Source: a virus | DNA length: 23,843 nt | IMG/VR virus record: IMGVR_UViG_3300018906_000010 | Location: 1-23,843 of that record | Reading direction: 5' to 3' (one strand) | In this document: positions 1 through 6,864 of the stretch, one piece after another | How positions within the stretch are numbered: position 1 is the stretch's first letter | How the letters are laid out: every line of letters begins with the position of its first letter | Translations under genes and position numbers: made by a program | Notes under the pieces: model-generated | Database searches by the model: none | What the model saw: only the letters and a program-made list of their open reading frames with translations | What the model was told of the DNA's origin: nothing

Positions 1-91
1 CATCGGCAAAGGTACCAAGTTGATCCTTGAGGAGCGATCGCACCATTTGGGCTAGTTCTGATACTGCGGGTTGCTTTGGTGTTGCGTTCAC
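1..91 (-). CDS. Partial neck/tail protein, N-terminal 30 residues only
   Basis: This reading frame starts with GTG at 91-89, overlaps the TGA of the upstream gene by three bases, and stays open to the window edge. The visible residues begin MNATPKQPAVSELAQMV and continue with a helix ending LLKDQLGTF. A short Pro-rich start followed by a helix and 'LGTF' is common at the N-terminus of small neck or tail-terminator proteins of siphoviruses, but that is inference from pattern and position. It is the third gene in a leftward chain of overlapping genes and is probably translated by coupling. The remainder lies outside the window, so the function is not settled. Confidence 0.55.
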   Translation of the reverse strand, partial: MNATPKQPAVSELAQMVRSLLKDQLGTFAD

Positions 92-474
92 TCGCTCACC
101 TCGACTTGCAATGAGTCTCTGAGTGCGCCTGAATCAGAGATAGTTTTCCAGGTGGGTACGCCTTCTCTATACTGCTTGGTGTTATTGCTGGGAATCCCCC
201 AGTCATAGTGATCGATCACATCGCTAAAATCGCCTTTCATGTGATCAACGAACTTTAGAAAAGCGGCTCTCAAATCTCCTTTGTAGTTCGCCGCAAAAAT
301 CTGAGGGCAATTATTCCGAGCGATCGATACTTCTGTCCAGGGTCGAGCAATACCACGACCACCTAAATACTCAAGCCCTTCATGAACATCAATTGCCCAA
401 TCCACTTCGGCATTACCCCAACCAAAGGTTGCTGTGATGTTTTTGCTTGTGGGAGGGCTCCAAGTGAGCTTCAT
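88..474 (-). CDS. Tail-completion / HK97 gp10-like protein (putative)
   Basis: This 128-residue protein starts at ATG 474 and overlaps the stop of the upstream gene by four bases (ATGA), a sign of coupled translation. The C-terminal part contains TWKTISDSGALRDSL, which fits the 'DTGaLRdSl' signature near the C-terminus of HK97 gp10-like and related tail-completion proteins. These proteins sit at the head-tail joint. The length (about 110-150 residues) also fits. The middle has a run of aromatic and acidic residues (HYDWGIP). Its neighbours are a presumed head-closure protein upstream and another small neck/tail gene downstream, so the order is that of a normal siphovirus neck operon. The family assignment rests on one motif plus context. 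Confidence 0.6.
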   Translation of the reverse strand: MKLTWSPPTSKNITATFGWGNAEVDWAIDVHEGLEYLGGRGIARPWTEVSIARNNCPQIFAANYKGDLRAAFLKFVDHMKGDFSDVIDHYDWGIPSNNTKQYREGVPTWKTISDSGALRDSLQVEVSE

Positions 475-914
475 GACGCACTCCCTGAGAACAATTCCCC
501 TACGATTCTTTGCCCAAATTTTTTAGTAATGGCGCTCGTTCGGTTTTGTGTAGTTGGCAGAAACCGAAAGTCACCTGTGATGGTTGCGCCACTTGTCTCA
601 TCTTTTAATTCGGCATGGGCGATCGACTCTTGACTTACACCTTCAGGCAAGTATTTTGGCTCGACTAAGCGACCTTCAAGTAGCATCGTCGCAGTACCCG
701 CGCCGGGGCTTGTCTCGTCGGTGGGTTGCCGTGTTGGTTCCTTTACCGAAGCTTTGATGACTACAAAACGTCTACCTGAAATATCATTACCAGCGCTGTC
801 AGTTGTTCTTACTCCATCCGCCACGGTAAAACTCAGCGTCAAGTTAGGACGCAGATAGCTTGGTTCTGGTGATGCAGCAATAACTTGTTCGGCGCGAGAA
901 AACATAGCAGCCAT
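471..914 (-). CDS. Neck protein, possibly head-closure (unrecognised family)
   Basis: This 147-residue protein starts at ATG 914 and is first in the left-end leftward chain. It begins with a short helix (MAAMFSRAEQVIAAS), then is mostly beta-rich. It contains EGRLVEPKYLPEGVS and a C-terminal segment with GDFRFLPTTQNRTSA, and has no transmembrane segment or cysteine. I do not recognise the family. A small beta-rich protein encoded just before a gp10-like protein is normally the head-closure or tail-attachment protein, which is why I suggest that role. Within the window its transcription must start in the short divergent gap at 915-966 or read through from beyond the inverted head module, which faces the other way. 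It could equally be a minor tail protein. Confidence 0.6.
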   Translation of the reverse strand: MAAMFSRAEQVIAASPEPSYLRPNLTLSFTVADGVRTTDSAGNDISGRRFVVIKASVKEPTRQPTDETSPGAGTATMLLEGRLVEPKYLPEGVSQESIAHAELKDETSGATITGDFRFLPTTQNRTSAITKKFGQRIVGELFSGSAS

Positions 915-963
915 GAACGCTACGCTTCAAATCTAGCCACTGTGGTTTCAAAATTCGGCGTTA

Positions 964-1003
964 CTATTGATAAATGACATTAGCTATCGAAAAATGATAG
1001 TGA
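964..1003 (+). promoter_or_regulatory. Tandem operator-like dyads at the start of the regulator gene
   Basis: Two adjacent, similar 20-base units are seen: CTATTGATAAATGACATTAG at 964-983 and CTATCGAAAAATGATAGTGA at 984-1003. Each is an imperfect dyad: CTA-N-TG...CA-N-TAG in the first, and CTATC-N7-GATAG at 984-1000 in the second. They overlap both candidate start codons (TTG 967, ATG 994) of the helix-turn-helix gene and sit in the divergent gap. Autoregulation of that gene by its own product is the natural reading, but it is inferred. Confidence 0.4.
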
Positions 1004-1251
1004 CTAACTCTAGACGACGAAAGACAGGCATTAAACAACCGAATATCATTGGTAGAAACATTGCCCGTACCCGTGCTTTTTGGGACATGACACAGCAAGA
1101 ATTGGCAGATGGTATCAAGGTAAACGTGCAATATATTGCCAGGGTGGAACAGGGAAGAACCCAACTGAAAGCCGAACATCTACCACCGATCGCCCGTTTG
1201 CTGCGCTGCCTGCCTGAAGAATTGACCGATCGGCATTTAACGGAGGATTGA
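967..1251 (+). CDS. XRE (Cro/CI) family transcriptional regulator
   Basis: This 94-residue protein carries one helix-turn-helix domain of the lambda-repressor-like fold at about residues 27-85: GRNIARTRAFWDMTQQELAD, then NVQYIARVEQG, then a C-terminal helix with LLRCLPEEL. TQQELAD is helix 2 and VNVQYIARVE the recognition helix. There is no oligomerisation or cleavage domain, so it is Cro-sized. The longest frame uses TTG 967. ATG 994 would give an 85-residue protein and leaves the domain intact. It is the first gene of the rightward head operon and stands divergent to the neck genes. The two dyads over its start suggest it binds there. Whether it controls lysogeny or late genes cannot be told. 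Confidence 0.85.
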   Translation: MINDISYRKMIVTNSRRRKTGIKQPNIIGRNIARTRAFWDMTQQELADGIKVNVQYIARVEQGRTQLKAEHLPPIARLLRCLPEELTDRHLTED

Positions 1252-1652
1252 TGACTATCACCTGGGAATACAAAACGCTGCCAGATTTATTTTCCCCCTG
1301 CAACCCAGCCGATCGCCTGAACAAGGAGGGTTCACAGGGATGGGAATTGGTTTGCGCTACTACAGATTACTTCGTCTTTAAGCGCCCTAAGATAGTGCCT
1401 GACAGCCAACCAGAACCGGAAGAAGCTGCGTTAGACCCTGCACAAGAAAACTTAGTGTGTGTAGCCACTTACGAAGGACAACCGATTCAAGTTTTTGAGC
1501 TAATGCGTGATGGTGTTTGCATAGCCTATAAGTGGTTTGCCGGTGCCGATGTTGCTAGCGCTCAAATGAAAATTGTCTTTGTGGCTAGCCCTTTGGAAGC
1601 ATTAAAGCAAGCAAAAAAGGCGATCGACGAGGCTTTGGCAGCGCGTGGTTAA
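1251..1652 (+). CDS. DUF4177-like small protein
   Basis: ATG 1251 overlaps the previous stop by one base and has GGAGG four bases upstream; TTG 1248 is an alternative. The first 45 residues, with WEYKTL, LNKEGSQGWELV and FVFKRP, fit the DUF4177 pattern (WEYK... LN..G..GWELV.....F.rp), a small alpha-beta domain common in bacterial and phage proteins with no known biochemical role. The remaining residues form a second part with alternating strands and a long C-terminal helix (SPLEALKQAKKAIDEALAA). It is co-transcribed with the regulator and overlaps the next gene by eight bases. There is no evidence that it is a virion part. An early or accessory role is equally likely. Confidence 0.75.
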   Translation: MTITWEYKTLPDLFSPCNPADRLNKEGSQGWELVCATTDYFVFKRPKIVPDSQPEPEEAALDPAQENLVCVATYEGQPIQVFELMRDGVCIAYKWFAGADVASAQMKIVFVASPLEALKQAKKAIDEALAARG

Positions 1653-1953
1653 ACTAACAAAAGCTGATATTGCAAAACTCACGCCTATCGACTTAAGCAT
1701 AGAAGAAAAGTCTTCGTGGTCTTCATTCTTAGGTATTGCTGTTGAGCTTTCAAAGCTTATCAGCGACGATGCCGTAGTCATTGAATACAACAACTTTAAG
1801 GCGATCGCCTATTCTCCCTCTAGTAATACCGTTCAGCTTTGGGAATTAGAGTGCGACTATGGCGAGTGCGATGGTTCGGATGATTACGACGAATCTTGGG
1901 TATGGCAATTAGAGTCTACTTACACCCCAGCAGCAAATGACCCAAAGCTTTGA
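1645..1953 (+). CDS. Small acidic protein, unknown function
   Basis: This 102-residue frame starts with GTG 1645, eight bases inside the preceding gene, and its end overlaps the next gene by 17 bases. The N-terminal half is amphipathic (LTKADIAKLTPIDL, then a helix). The centre has a beta-hairpin-like stretch (VVIEYNNFKAIAYSPS), and the C-terminal third is very acidic with two cysteines (ELECDYGECDGSDDYDES). I do not recognise the family. The overlaps on both sides and HIP1 sites inside the frame indicate a long-resident gene of this operon. It might be a DNA-mimic or partner-binding protein given its charge, but nothing confirms that. Confidence 0.6.
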   Translation: MVKLTKADIAKLTPIDLSIEEKSSWSSFLGIAVELSKLISDDAVVIEYNNFKAIAYSPSSNTVQLWELECDYGECDGSDDYDESWVWQLESTYTPAANDPKL

Positions 1954-2185
1954 TGACCACTTAACCAACCTGCTAGTGCATCAGATGTGCTTTTGCCTCA
2001 GGTATCAATCGGCAGCGGTGTTAGGCGACACTACAGCAGGCGCTTCGTTGATAGATGCCTCTGCTACGTTGAAGAATATTTCAGAGGCGATCGCAAGCCT
2101 GAAGGAATCGGGACTTTGCGCGATCGACCTTCTCTTGGTCGATCTATTCCTCCATCGGCTTGAGTTGATTGGTAGCAATGGTTAG
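1937..2185 (+). CDS. Small protein, unknown function
   Basis: This 82-residue frame starts at ATG 1937 within the last codons of the previous gene. The predicted protein is largely helical: an N-terminal helix (DDHLTNLLVHQMCFCL), a Ser/Ala/Thr-rich linker, and a leucine-rich C-terminal helix (LLLVDLFLHRLELIG) that is hydrophobic but contains Asp, His and Glu, so a packed helix is likelier than a membrane span. It is the last of the small genes before the terminase genes, with a 52-base gap after it. I recognise no family. The overlap and codon pattern support it as real. Confidence 0.5.
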   Translation: MTQSFDDHLTNLLVHQMCFCLRYQSAAVLGDTTAGASLIDASATLKNISEAIASLKESGLCAIDLLLVDLFLHRLELIGSNG

Positions 2186-2237
2186 CGCAAAGCTTTGTAT
2201 CTAGGGCATGATTGGATAATGCGGCTTCTAAGGTTAA

Positions 2238-2885
2238 ATGGCTAAATCTAAGTACACGCCTGAAAGAGTTCAGACAATTATTGACGCGATCGCTCAGTCT
2301 GGATCAGACCGTGCAGGGTGGCAAGCAGGCAAGATTAGTGAAGACACTTTTTACGAGTGGATGAAACGCTACTCCGAGTTTTCCGAGTCCGTTTCTAGAG
2401 CTAAGGATGAATATCGTGATACGTGCCCTGAAACATTAGTAAGGCAAGCTAAAAAGGCTTTTGCTGATTACCTTTTTGGGCGCATGGAGCGAGTCACTTA
2501 TACCAAAGAAACGGGTATTAATGCACGGACTGGAGAACCCTACGAAAAAGAGATTACTCAAAGAGTACCAGTCGGTATACCAAAGTGGGCGATCGAGCGG
2601 GTGTTAGGCAAGCCCCTAGACATCCTTGAGGCTGTTCATACACTTTCAGAAGCGGGTGTTCTACCAAGATGGTTAGTACAGGCTGTAAGCGATGAAGTGG
2701 GCAACGCTAGAGAAGGGATTACAGAAGTATTTGCAGGAGTCATCCCCGATCGCGACGATCGACGGATTAGACCTGGACTCTCTGAGGAAACAGCAGCAGC
2801 GATTAGAGCACACCTTTTGGGCATCCAGCCCGCCGATGCTCCTGCCGTACCAGCGTCGGTGGCTAGCCGATCAGAGCCTAATTAA
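2238..2885 (+). CDS. terS: Terminase small subunit (TerS)
   Basis: This 215-residue protein begins with an N-terminal helix-turn-helix of the terminase small-subunit type at residues 1-50: YTPERVQTIIDAIAQSG then KISEDTFYEWMKRYSEF, the recognition helix of a homeodomain-like fold that binds phage DNA. A middle acidic/basic helical region (residues 55-90) is the usual oligomerisation zone. In the virion pathway the protein recognises the packaging site and hands the DNA to the large subunit. It lies immediately before the large-subunit gene, as in most tailed phages, and its 3' end overlaps that gene. The last 60 residues are encoded in DNA that is open in both frames, an unusual arrangement. 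Confidence 0.8.
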   Translation: MAKSKYTPERVQTIIDAIAQSGSDRAGWQAGKISEDTFYEWMKRYSEFSESVSRAKDEYRDTCPETLVRQAKKAFADYLFGRMERVTYTKETGINARTGEPYEKEITQRVPVGIPKWAIERVLGKPLDILEAVHTLSEAGVLPRWLVQAVSDEVGNAREGITEVFAGVIPDRDDRRIRPGLSEETAAAIRAHLLGIQPADAPAVPASVASRSEPN

Positions 2886-4149
2886 GATCGCAGAGAAGTC
2901 ACGCCGGATTGGATTTAGCTGGGCAGATGCCGCTGACTCTGCACTAGAAGCAGCCAAAATAAACGGTGTGGATACTTTTTATATTGGCTACAACATTGAG
3001 ATGGCGCAGCAGTACATCAAAGATGTAGCGTACTGGGCGAAAGCTTATCAGTTAAGTGTGAGCGATTTTGAAGAGTCCGTAATTGAAGAGAACGGTAGAA
3101 ATATCTTCACCTACACCATTCATTTTTTGAGCGGTTACAAGGTTGCCGCATTGTCTTCCAGACCTGCCAACCTGAGATCTAAGAAGGGACGCTTACGGAT
3201 TGATGAAGCGGCTTTTCATGAAGACTTAGCAGAACTGGTTAAGGCAGCTTTAGCAGTGGTGATGTGGGGAGGCTCGGTCGGCATTTGGAGCACCCACGAT
3301 GGCGAAGACAATGATTTTAACAAGCTCATTGAAGCGATCAGGACTGGCGATCGTCACTACAGTCATCATCGCGTTTCTTTGGATGATGCGCTCTCAGAAG
3401 GTTTTTATCAGCGTATCTGCTTAGTGCAGAATCAGGTTTGGACATTAGAAGGTGAACTTGCATGGCGATCGCAGATGTACCAAGACTATGGCGATGCTGC
3501 TGACGAGGAGCTTGGCTGTATCCCTAAGAAGAAGCAGAATGGCGACTTGGTTTACCATCGCTTCGATCGTGCCTTGAATACTTGTACAGATATTGTGCAG
3601 ATGGGCGATCGCTTGCATATTGGTATGGACTTTAACGTGACAAACATGAACGCTGTTGTTCATGTCCTTCGCAACAATCAACCCCGTGCTGTTGATGTTT
3701 TGACAGGCATCGAAGACACGCCTGCCATGATTGCAGCAATCAAAAAACGTTACCCACAGCATTTGTCCTTAATCTCAATTTACCCTGACGCTTCAGGGCA
3801 AAGTCGCAAATCAACTAATGCTGCTTCTTCTGATGTCGCTATGCTCAGGCAGGCAGGGTTTAAGGTTGTGGTTGATGGTTCCAACCCAGCAGTTAAAGAT
3901 CGCATCAATGCCATGAACACAGCCTTTTGCAATCCTAACGGCGATCGTCCATATTTGGTCAACATTGCTACTTGCGAACCGTATGTAGAAGCGTTAGAAA
4001 AACAAGGCTGGAAGAATGGCGAACCTGACAAGTCGAAAGGTTTTGACCATCTACCAGATAGCGCGGGCTATTTCATTGCCAAACTACTACCAATCAAAAC
4101 GCAACGTATTAACAGACCGATCGCCGCTGTTTCTTACGCCACTTATTAG
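2836..4149 (+). CDS. terL: Terminase large subunit, Mu gp28-like (TerL)
   Basis: This is the packaging motor ATPase and nuclease. From the chosen ATG 2836 the protein opens MLLPYQRRWLADQ, then a Walker A-type loop KSRRIGFSW as in Mu gp28-like terminases, and Walker B GRLRIDEAAFHED. The C-terminal RNase H-like nuclease shows HIGMDFNVT (first Asp), IYPDASG (second) and KGFDHLPDSAGYF (third). The frame is open back to ATG 2692, which would add 48 residues and overlap TerS by 194 bases. I prefer 2836 because gp28-like proteins usually begin close to the 'PYQ.RW' motif, leaving a 50-base overlap. The portal gene follows 20 bases later. Confidence 0.9.
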   Translation: MLLPYQRRWLADQSLIKIAEKSRRIGFSWADAADSALEAAKINGVDTFYIGYNIEMAQQYIKDVAYWAKAYQLSVSDFEESVIEENGRNIFTYTIHFLSGYKVAALSSRPANLRSKKGRLRIDEAAFHEDLAELVKAALAVVMWGGSVGIWSTHDGEDNDFNKLIEAIRTGDRHYSHHRVSLDDALSEGFYQRICLVQNQVWTLEGELAWRSQMYQDYGDAADEELGCIPKKKQNGDLVYHRFDRALNTCTDIVQMGDRLHIGMDFNVTNMNAVVHVLRNNQPRAVDVLTGIEDTPAMIAAIKKRYPQHLSLISIYPDASGQSRKSTNAASSDVAMLRQAGFKVVVDGSNPAVKDRINAMNTAFCNPNGDRPYLVNIATCEPYVEALEKQGWKNGEPDKSKGFDHLPDSAGYFIAKLLPIKTQRINRPIAAVSYATY

Positions 4150-4169
4150 CACCAGAGTAAAATTACATC

Positions 4170-5762
4170 ATGAAGGCAAAAAAGTATTGGCGGAAGGACT
4201 GGAGACAAGAGAATCTAGATTTATATAACGGCGATCATTGGGATTTTTGGATTGGCCCCAAGGTTGACGAGAACGAACCTAACGCTCAAGAGTTTAATGC
4301 GGCAATCGAGCGGGTATTCCAAACAAACAACCTGATTCGCAACTGCATCGATCGCCATGTCCGTGCGCTGATTGGTCGCTTCCCTAACTGGTTTTTTAAG
4401 GACGAAAGCGGCGATCGGGTGGAGGCTGACCCTAAAGAAGGTGATGAAGCAACGCCAAACTCAGCGGCAACTGAAGCCGAGTTATTGATACAGAGGTGGA
4501 TCGATCGCATTCAGTCCTTGAGTCAAACTCAAGAAGCAGACATGGGCGATCCCTTTAAGAAAGCTGTCAAAGATTTAGCAGTGGCAGGTGAAGCATACCT
4601 GCGAATCTGGACTCCGAAGCGGTTTGAGAATGCCGATGATCCGATCCGGCGTGTTGCCATTCACTCGCCTGATATGGGGGCGATCGAGCTTATTTATGAT
4701 GCTGATAAGTTTCTAGAGAAAATTTACTACCGCTACCAGATAGACAACGTTGACTATATTGAATCTCAATTTATTGATGAGATAACAGGAGAGACTGTAA
4801 TCCAGACTCTAGACTCAAATGAGAAACAGCTTTTAGATGATGAAGAGATCCGCTTGAATCTGGGCGGGCGCTATACCGTTTATAAGATGTCAGCGCCATC
4901 GTTAATTACTCAATCAGCGAGAGACGCACAGAGCGCCGTTAACTTTGTCCTCACGATGCTCATGCGGAATCTGGAACAGGCAGGCTTTTTAGAGCGAATC
5001 ATCCTGGGCGCTCAACCACCGGGGCACTGGGATGAAGTGAATGGTGTTAAGACTTTCGTGCCTGACAATAACTTTAAGATCGGCGTGGGTCAGACCGCCT
5101 TTATCCAGGGCACGCCGAACTTTGATGCTGAAGATAATATAACGGGCTACTCTAACCCCTCGGTAAATTATCGAGAACCTGTGAACGTTGAAACGTTTGA
5201 GCGATCGCACGTTCTCGCCACCTCCATCATTTATCACCAGATGGGACAAGGGCATCTGTTAGCCACCGACCTCAACATGAGCGGTATTGCCAGAGTGCAA
5301 TCTAGACAGGACTTTGACACGACGCTAGAGGAGCATCGGAACACGGTACAGAGCGCGATCGGTGGAATTCTAGGCGCTGCCCTGATGCTGATGGCGGATA
5401 ACCCAGAAGCCTACGTAGGGTTAGACGTAGCGGTACAGTTGCGCCTGAGTACGTCTAGCCCACTGCCTGAGGAAAGGAGAGAGAACCGAGAAGATTATGC
5501 TGCTAAACTACGATCGCGCTCCACGGCAATGTCAGCAGCAGGCATAGAAGACTCGGATGCCGAAATCGCACTTATCCGCGATGAGGCGATGGAGAATAAC
5601 GCACTGGCAACGGCTTCGACGCTGACATCATTAGGCTTACAGGATGGTGAAAGCGCGATCGCCATGCTCCAAAGTTTAGGTGTCGTACCACAAGGGACAA
5701 GAGCAACAGTCGATCCAAGCCAACCACTGAACCCTGACAATAATGGAAACACAAATAACTGA
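4170..5762 (+). CDS. Portal protein
   Basis: This 530-residue protein is in the position and of the size of a phage portal (450-550 residues): directly after the large terminase and before head genes. It forms the dodecameric ring through which DNA enters. The N-terminal part has the usual helical entry, with RVFQTNNLIRNCIDRHVRAL followed by an acidic loop. Around residue 140 is a GEAYLRIW strand common in portals. The centre has long helices (FVLTMLMRNLEQAGFLERI, a stem-like segment), and the C-terminal part has another long helix (ENREDYAAKLRSRSTAMSAAG). The last codons (LNPDNNGNTNN) overlap the next gene and are copied at the end of that gene. The assignment rests on these patterns and context. 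Confidence 0.8.
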   Translation: MKAKKYWRKDWRQENLDLYNGDHWDFWIGPKVDENEPNAQEFNAAIERVFQTNNLIRNCIDRHVRALIGRFPNWFFKDESGDRVEADPKEGDEATPNSAATEAELLIQRWIDRIQSLSQTQEADMGDPFKKAVKDLAVAGEAYLRIWTPKRFENADDPIRRVAIHSPDMGAIELIYDADKFLEKIYYRYQIDNVDYIESQFIDEITGETVIQTLDSNEKQLLDDEEIRLNLGGRYTVYKMSAPSLITQSARDAQSAVNFVLTMLMRNLEQAGFLERIILGAQPPGHWDEVNGVKTFVPDNNFKIGVGQTAFIQGTPNFDAEDNITGYSNPSVNYREPVNVETFERSHVLATSIIYHQMGQGHLLATDLNMSGIARVQSRQDFDTTLEEHRNTVQSAIGGILGAALMLMADNPEAYVGLDVAVQLRLSTSSPLPEERRENREDYAAKLRSRSTAMSAAGIEDSDAEIALIRDEAMENNALATASTLTSLGLQDGESAIAMLQSLGVVPQGTRATVDPSQPLNPDNNGNTNN

Positions 5763-5763
5763 C
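5727..5763 (+). repeat. Junction repeat J1 (portal end / next start)
   Basis: This sequence holds the portal's last codons (LNPDNNGNTNN, stop) and, in another frame, the ATG 5743 of the next gene (METQITDL). Its first 22 bases differ from J3 at three positions. The core, CCTGA-Y-AA-Y-AATGG, is shared with J2 and J3. Confidence 0.8.
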
Positions 5764-6072
5764 CTGACCGCAGATCCCGTTGATTTGGATTTTGTAAAGC
5801 TAATGTCTAGAGCGCTGTCAATCAAAGCAGATATTTCTGCTTTGATTGAGCCATTTGATTATTATTACGGTCATCTTTTTAGACCCTACACAGAAGTTCT
5901 GGAGCCAAATCTAAAAGAAGAAATAGAAAATTTAAGAGAAGCACTTTTTACGATCGAGAGAATTTACCATTTACTAGAAGCCCGTAAGCTCTTGCATGGC
6001 AGCGATGAGACGCAATCCGAACCCACTCTGAACCCTGATAACAATGGCACAGCAGCAACCGGAAACAACTAA
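5743..6072 (+). CDS. Accessory gene A, unknown function, with portal-like tail
   Basis: This 109-residue protein starts at ATG 5743 inside the portal gene (20-base overlap). It is mostly helical: SRALSIKADISALIEPF, a Tyr-rich turn (DYYYGHLFRPY), then a long charged helix (LKEEIENLREALFTIERIYHLLEARKL is its extent, residues about 58-84). The last 14 residues, LNPDNNGTAATGNN, repeat the portal's own end, while the body has no similarity to the portal that I can see. That tail marks the gene as an insert placed in the junction. I recognise no family. It may be a phage accessory (moron) gene or an auxiliary head factor. Confidence 0.65.
   Translation: METQITDLTADPVDLDFVKLMSRALSIKADISALIEPFDYYYGHLFRPYTEVLEPNLKEEIENLREALFTIERIYHLLEARKLLHGSDETQSEPTLNPDNNGTAATGNN
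6028..6072 (+). repeat. Junction repeat J2
   Basis: The first 20 bases, CTGAACCCTGATAACAATGG, match J3 with a single difference and J1 with two. The repeat contains the tail codons of gene A (LNPDNNGTAATGNN, stop) and the start of gene B at ATG 6044 (MAQQQPETTK), whose beginning resembles the start encoded at J4 (MAEQPEPQPTIK). Confidence 0.8.
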
Positions 6073-6274
6073 AGCTAAATGGATACCTGTAGAGGAGCAA
6101 AGCCCTGAACAGGGGCAAAGAGTTCTAATTGCATATCGCGATGGTGAAAAAGTGAAATGCGTCTCTGGCTATTTTGAACTGGGTTTTGCAAAATATCCCA
6201 ATGACTTTGTACCAGACGATCGCGACTGGGAGATTGACGCGATCGCATGGATGCCACTACCAGAGTATCCCTAA
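6044..6274 (+). CDS. DUF551-like small protein (accessory gene B)
   Basis: This 76-residue protein starts at ATG 6044, 29 bases inside the upstream gene. After a short Gln-rich start it has WIPVEEQSPEQGQRVLIAY, then a central strand region (CVSGYFELGF), and ends DAIAWMPLPEYP. This 'WI.v.e..P..g..Vl.......W..WmPLP..P' layout is the DUF551 domain, common as single-domain proteins in phages and prophages and without known function. The domain is complete. The stop overlaps a possible start (TAATG, 6272-6276). It is the second insert in the repeated-junction array, and its first codons copy those of gene D. Confidence 0.75.
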   Translation: MAQQQPETTKAKWIPVEEQSPEQGQRVLIAYRDGEKVKCVSGYFELGFAKYPNDFVPDDRDWEIDAIAWMPLPEYP

Positions 6275-6299
6275 TGCCAAACGAACCACAGCCAACAAA

Positions 6300-6336
6300 C
6301 TGGACCCTGATAACAATGGAACACAGATCACCTGAC
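6300..6336 (+). repeat. Junction repeat J3 with adjoining relic start (6274-6299)
   Basis: This is a third copy of the junction, with ATG 6316 in its core. In the frame of the portal tail it still reads LDPDNNGTQIT and a stop, though no gene now uses that frame. Just before it, 6283-6298 is identical over 16 bases to 6698-6713, in the start of gene D. This junction therefore holds remnants of both halves of the ancestral overlap. Confidence 0.75.
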
Positions 6337-6717
6337 GAAGTTATGGCTGAAAACTTAGCCTCTGATATTTTTGCTAGAGGTAATTACAAAGTAGATAAAG
6401 CGATCGAGAAACAAATTCATGATGCTGTCTTTGCTTTCAACAATCGTTATGGTAAATACCCTAGCTCACTACTTTTGGGTTGGGGTACTTACCTGGTTGT
6501 TTGCCTTAACGCCGCCGCTGATCGTGGTTGGTCAGTGCGTGACCTGCCAATGCAGATGACATCGTATGGAGGCATAGATCTTCTGATTGACCCTAGCGAA
6601 GAATTCAAGGTTGCTTGCTGTCTTCCAGAAACACCCTGGGCTTCTGCCGTGCAATATTCTTTTAATCATTTTGTGACGAACAATGGCGGAACAACCGGAA
6701 CCACAGCCAACAATTAA
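6316..6717 (+). CDS. Accessory gene C, unknown function
   Basis: This protein has 133 residues from ATG 6316; the frame is open from ATG 6274, which would add MPNEPQPTNWTLIT. I choose 6316 because it occupies the same place in J3 as the start of gene A in J1 (MEH against MET). The N-terminal half is helical (MAENLASDIFARGNYKVDKA), followed by a hydrophobic strand/helix around LLLGWGTYLVVCLNAAADRG and a C-terminal beta part (GGIDLLIDPSEEFKVACC). The protein ends TNNGGTTGTTANN, a diverged version of the portal tail. I recognise no family. The HIP1-type sites suggest long residence in cyanobacterial hosts. Confidence 0.65.
   Translation: MEHRSPDEVMAENLASDIFARGNYKVDKAIEKQIHDAVFAFNNRYGKYPSSLLLGWGTYLVVCLNAAADRGWSVRDLPMQMTSYGGIDLLIDPSEEFKVACCLPETPWASAVQYSFNHFVTNNGGTTGTTANN
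6675..6717 (+). repeat. Junction repeat J4
   Basis: The most diverged copy. It keeps AACAATGG with the start codon ATG 6683 and encodes the tail TNNGGTTGTTANN of gene C in one frame and the start MAEQPEPQPTIK of gene D in another. It carries the 16-base GAACCACAGCCAACAA shared with 6283-6298. Confidence 0.7.
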
Positions 6718-6862
6718 GCCAGTGGGTCAACCTATCTCACTCACCAAGTCGCAACCGACGAACGATCGCGGCGAAGTCATCCTGACTCAGGGCGATGTGA
6801 ACCGGGCGATCGCTGAAGGCGACAAAGAAATAGTGAAATACATTGATGCGGCGAATCGTTAA
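6683..6862 (+). CDS. Small protein D, probable original neighbour of the portal
   Basis: This 59-residue protein starts at ATG 6683, overlaps gene C by 35 bases, and ends just before the next gene (two-base gap). It is Gln/Pro-rich at the start (MAEQPEPQPTIKPVGQP), then continues with LTKSQPTNDRGEVILTQGDV and an amphipathic C-terminal helix (NRAIAEGDKEIVKYIDAANR). I recognise no family. Copies of its first codons are found at the start of gene B and, as a relic, at 6274-6298. The simplest reading is that this was the gene directly after the portal before the other genes were inserted. It may be an accessory head or packaging protein. Confidence 0.6.
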   Translation: MAEQPEPQPTIKPVGQPISLTKSQPTNDRGEVILTQGDVNRAIAEGDKEIVKYIDAANR

Positions 6863-6864
6863 CT

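Noticed and set aside
382-633. 83-residue plus-strand open frame opposite the left-end neck genes
   Set aside because: It lies antisense over two better-supported genes that overlap by ATGA, and its sequence shows no motif.
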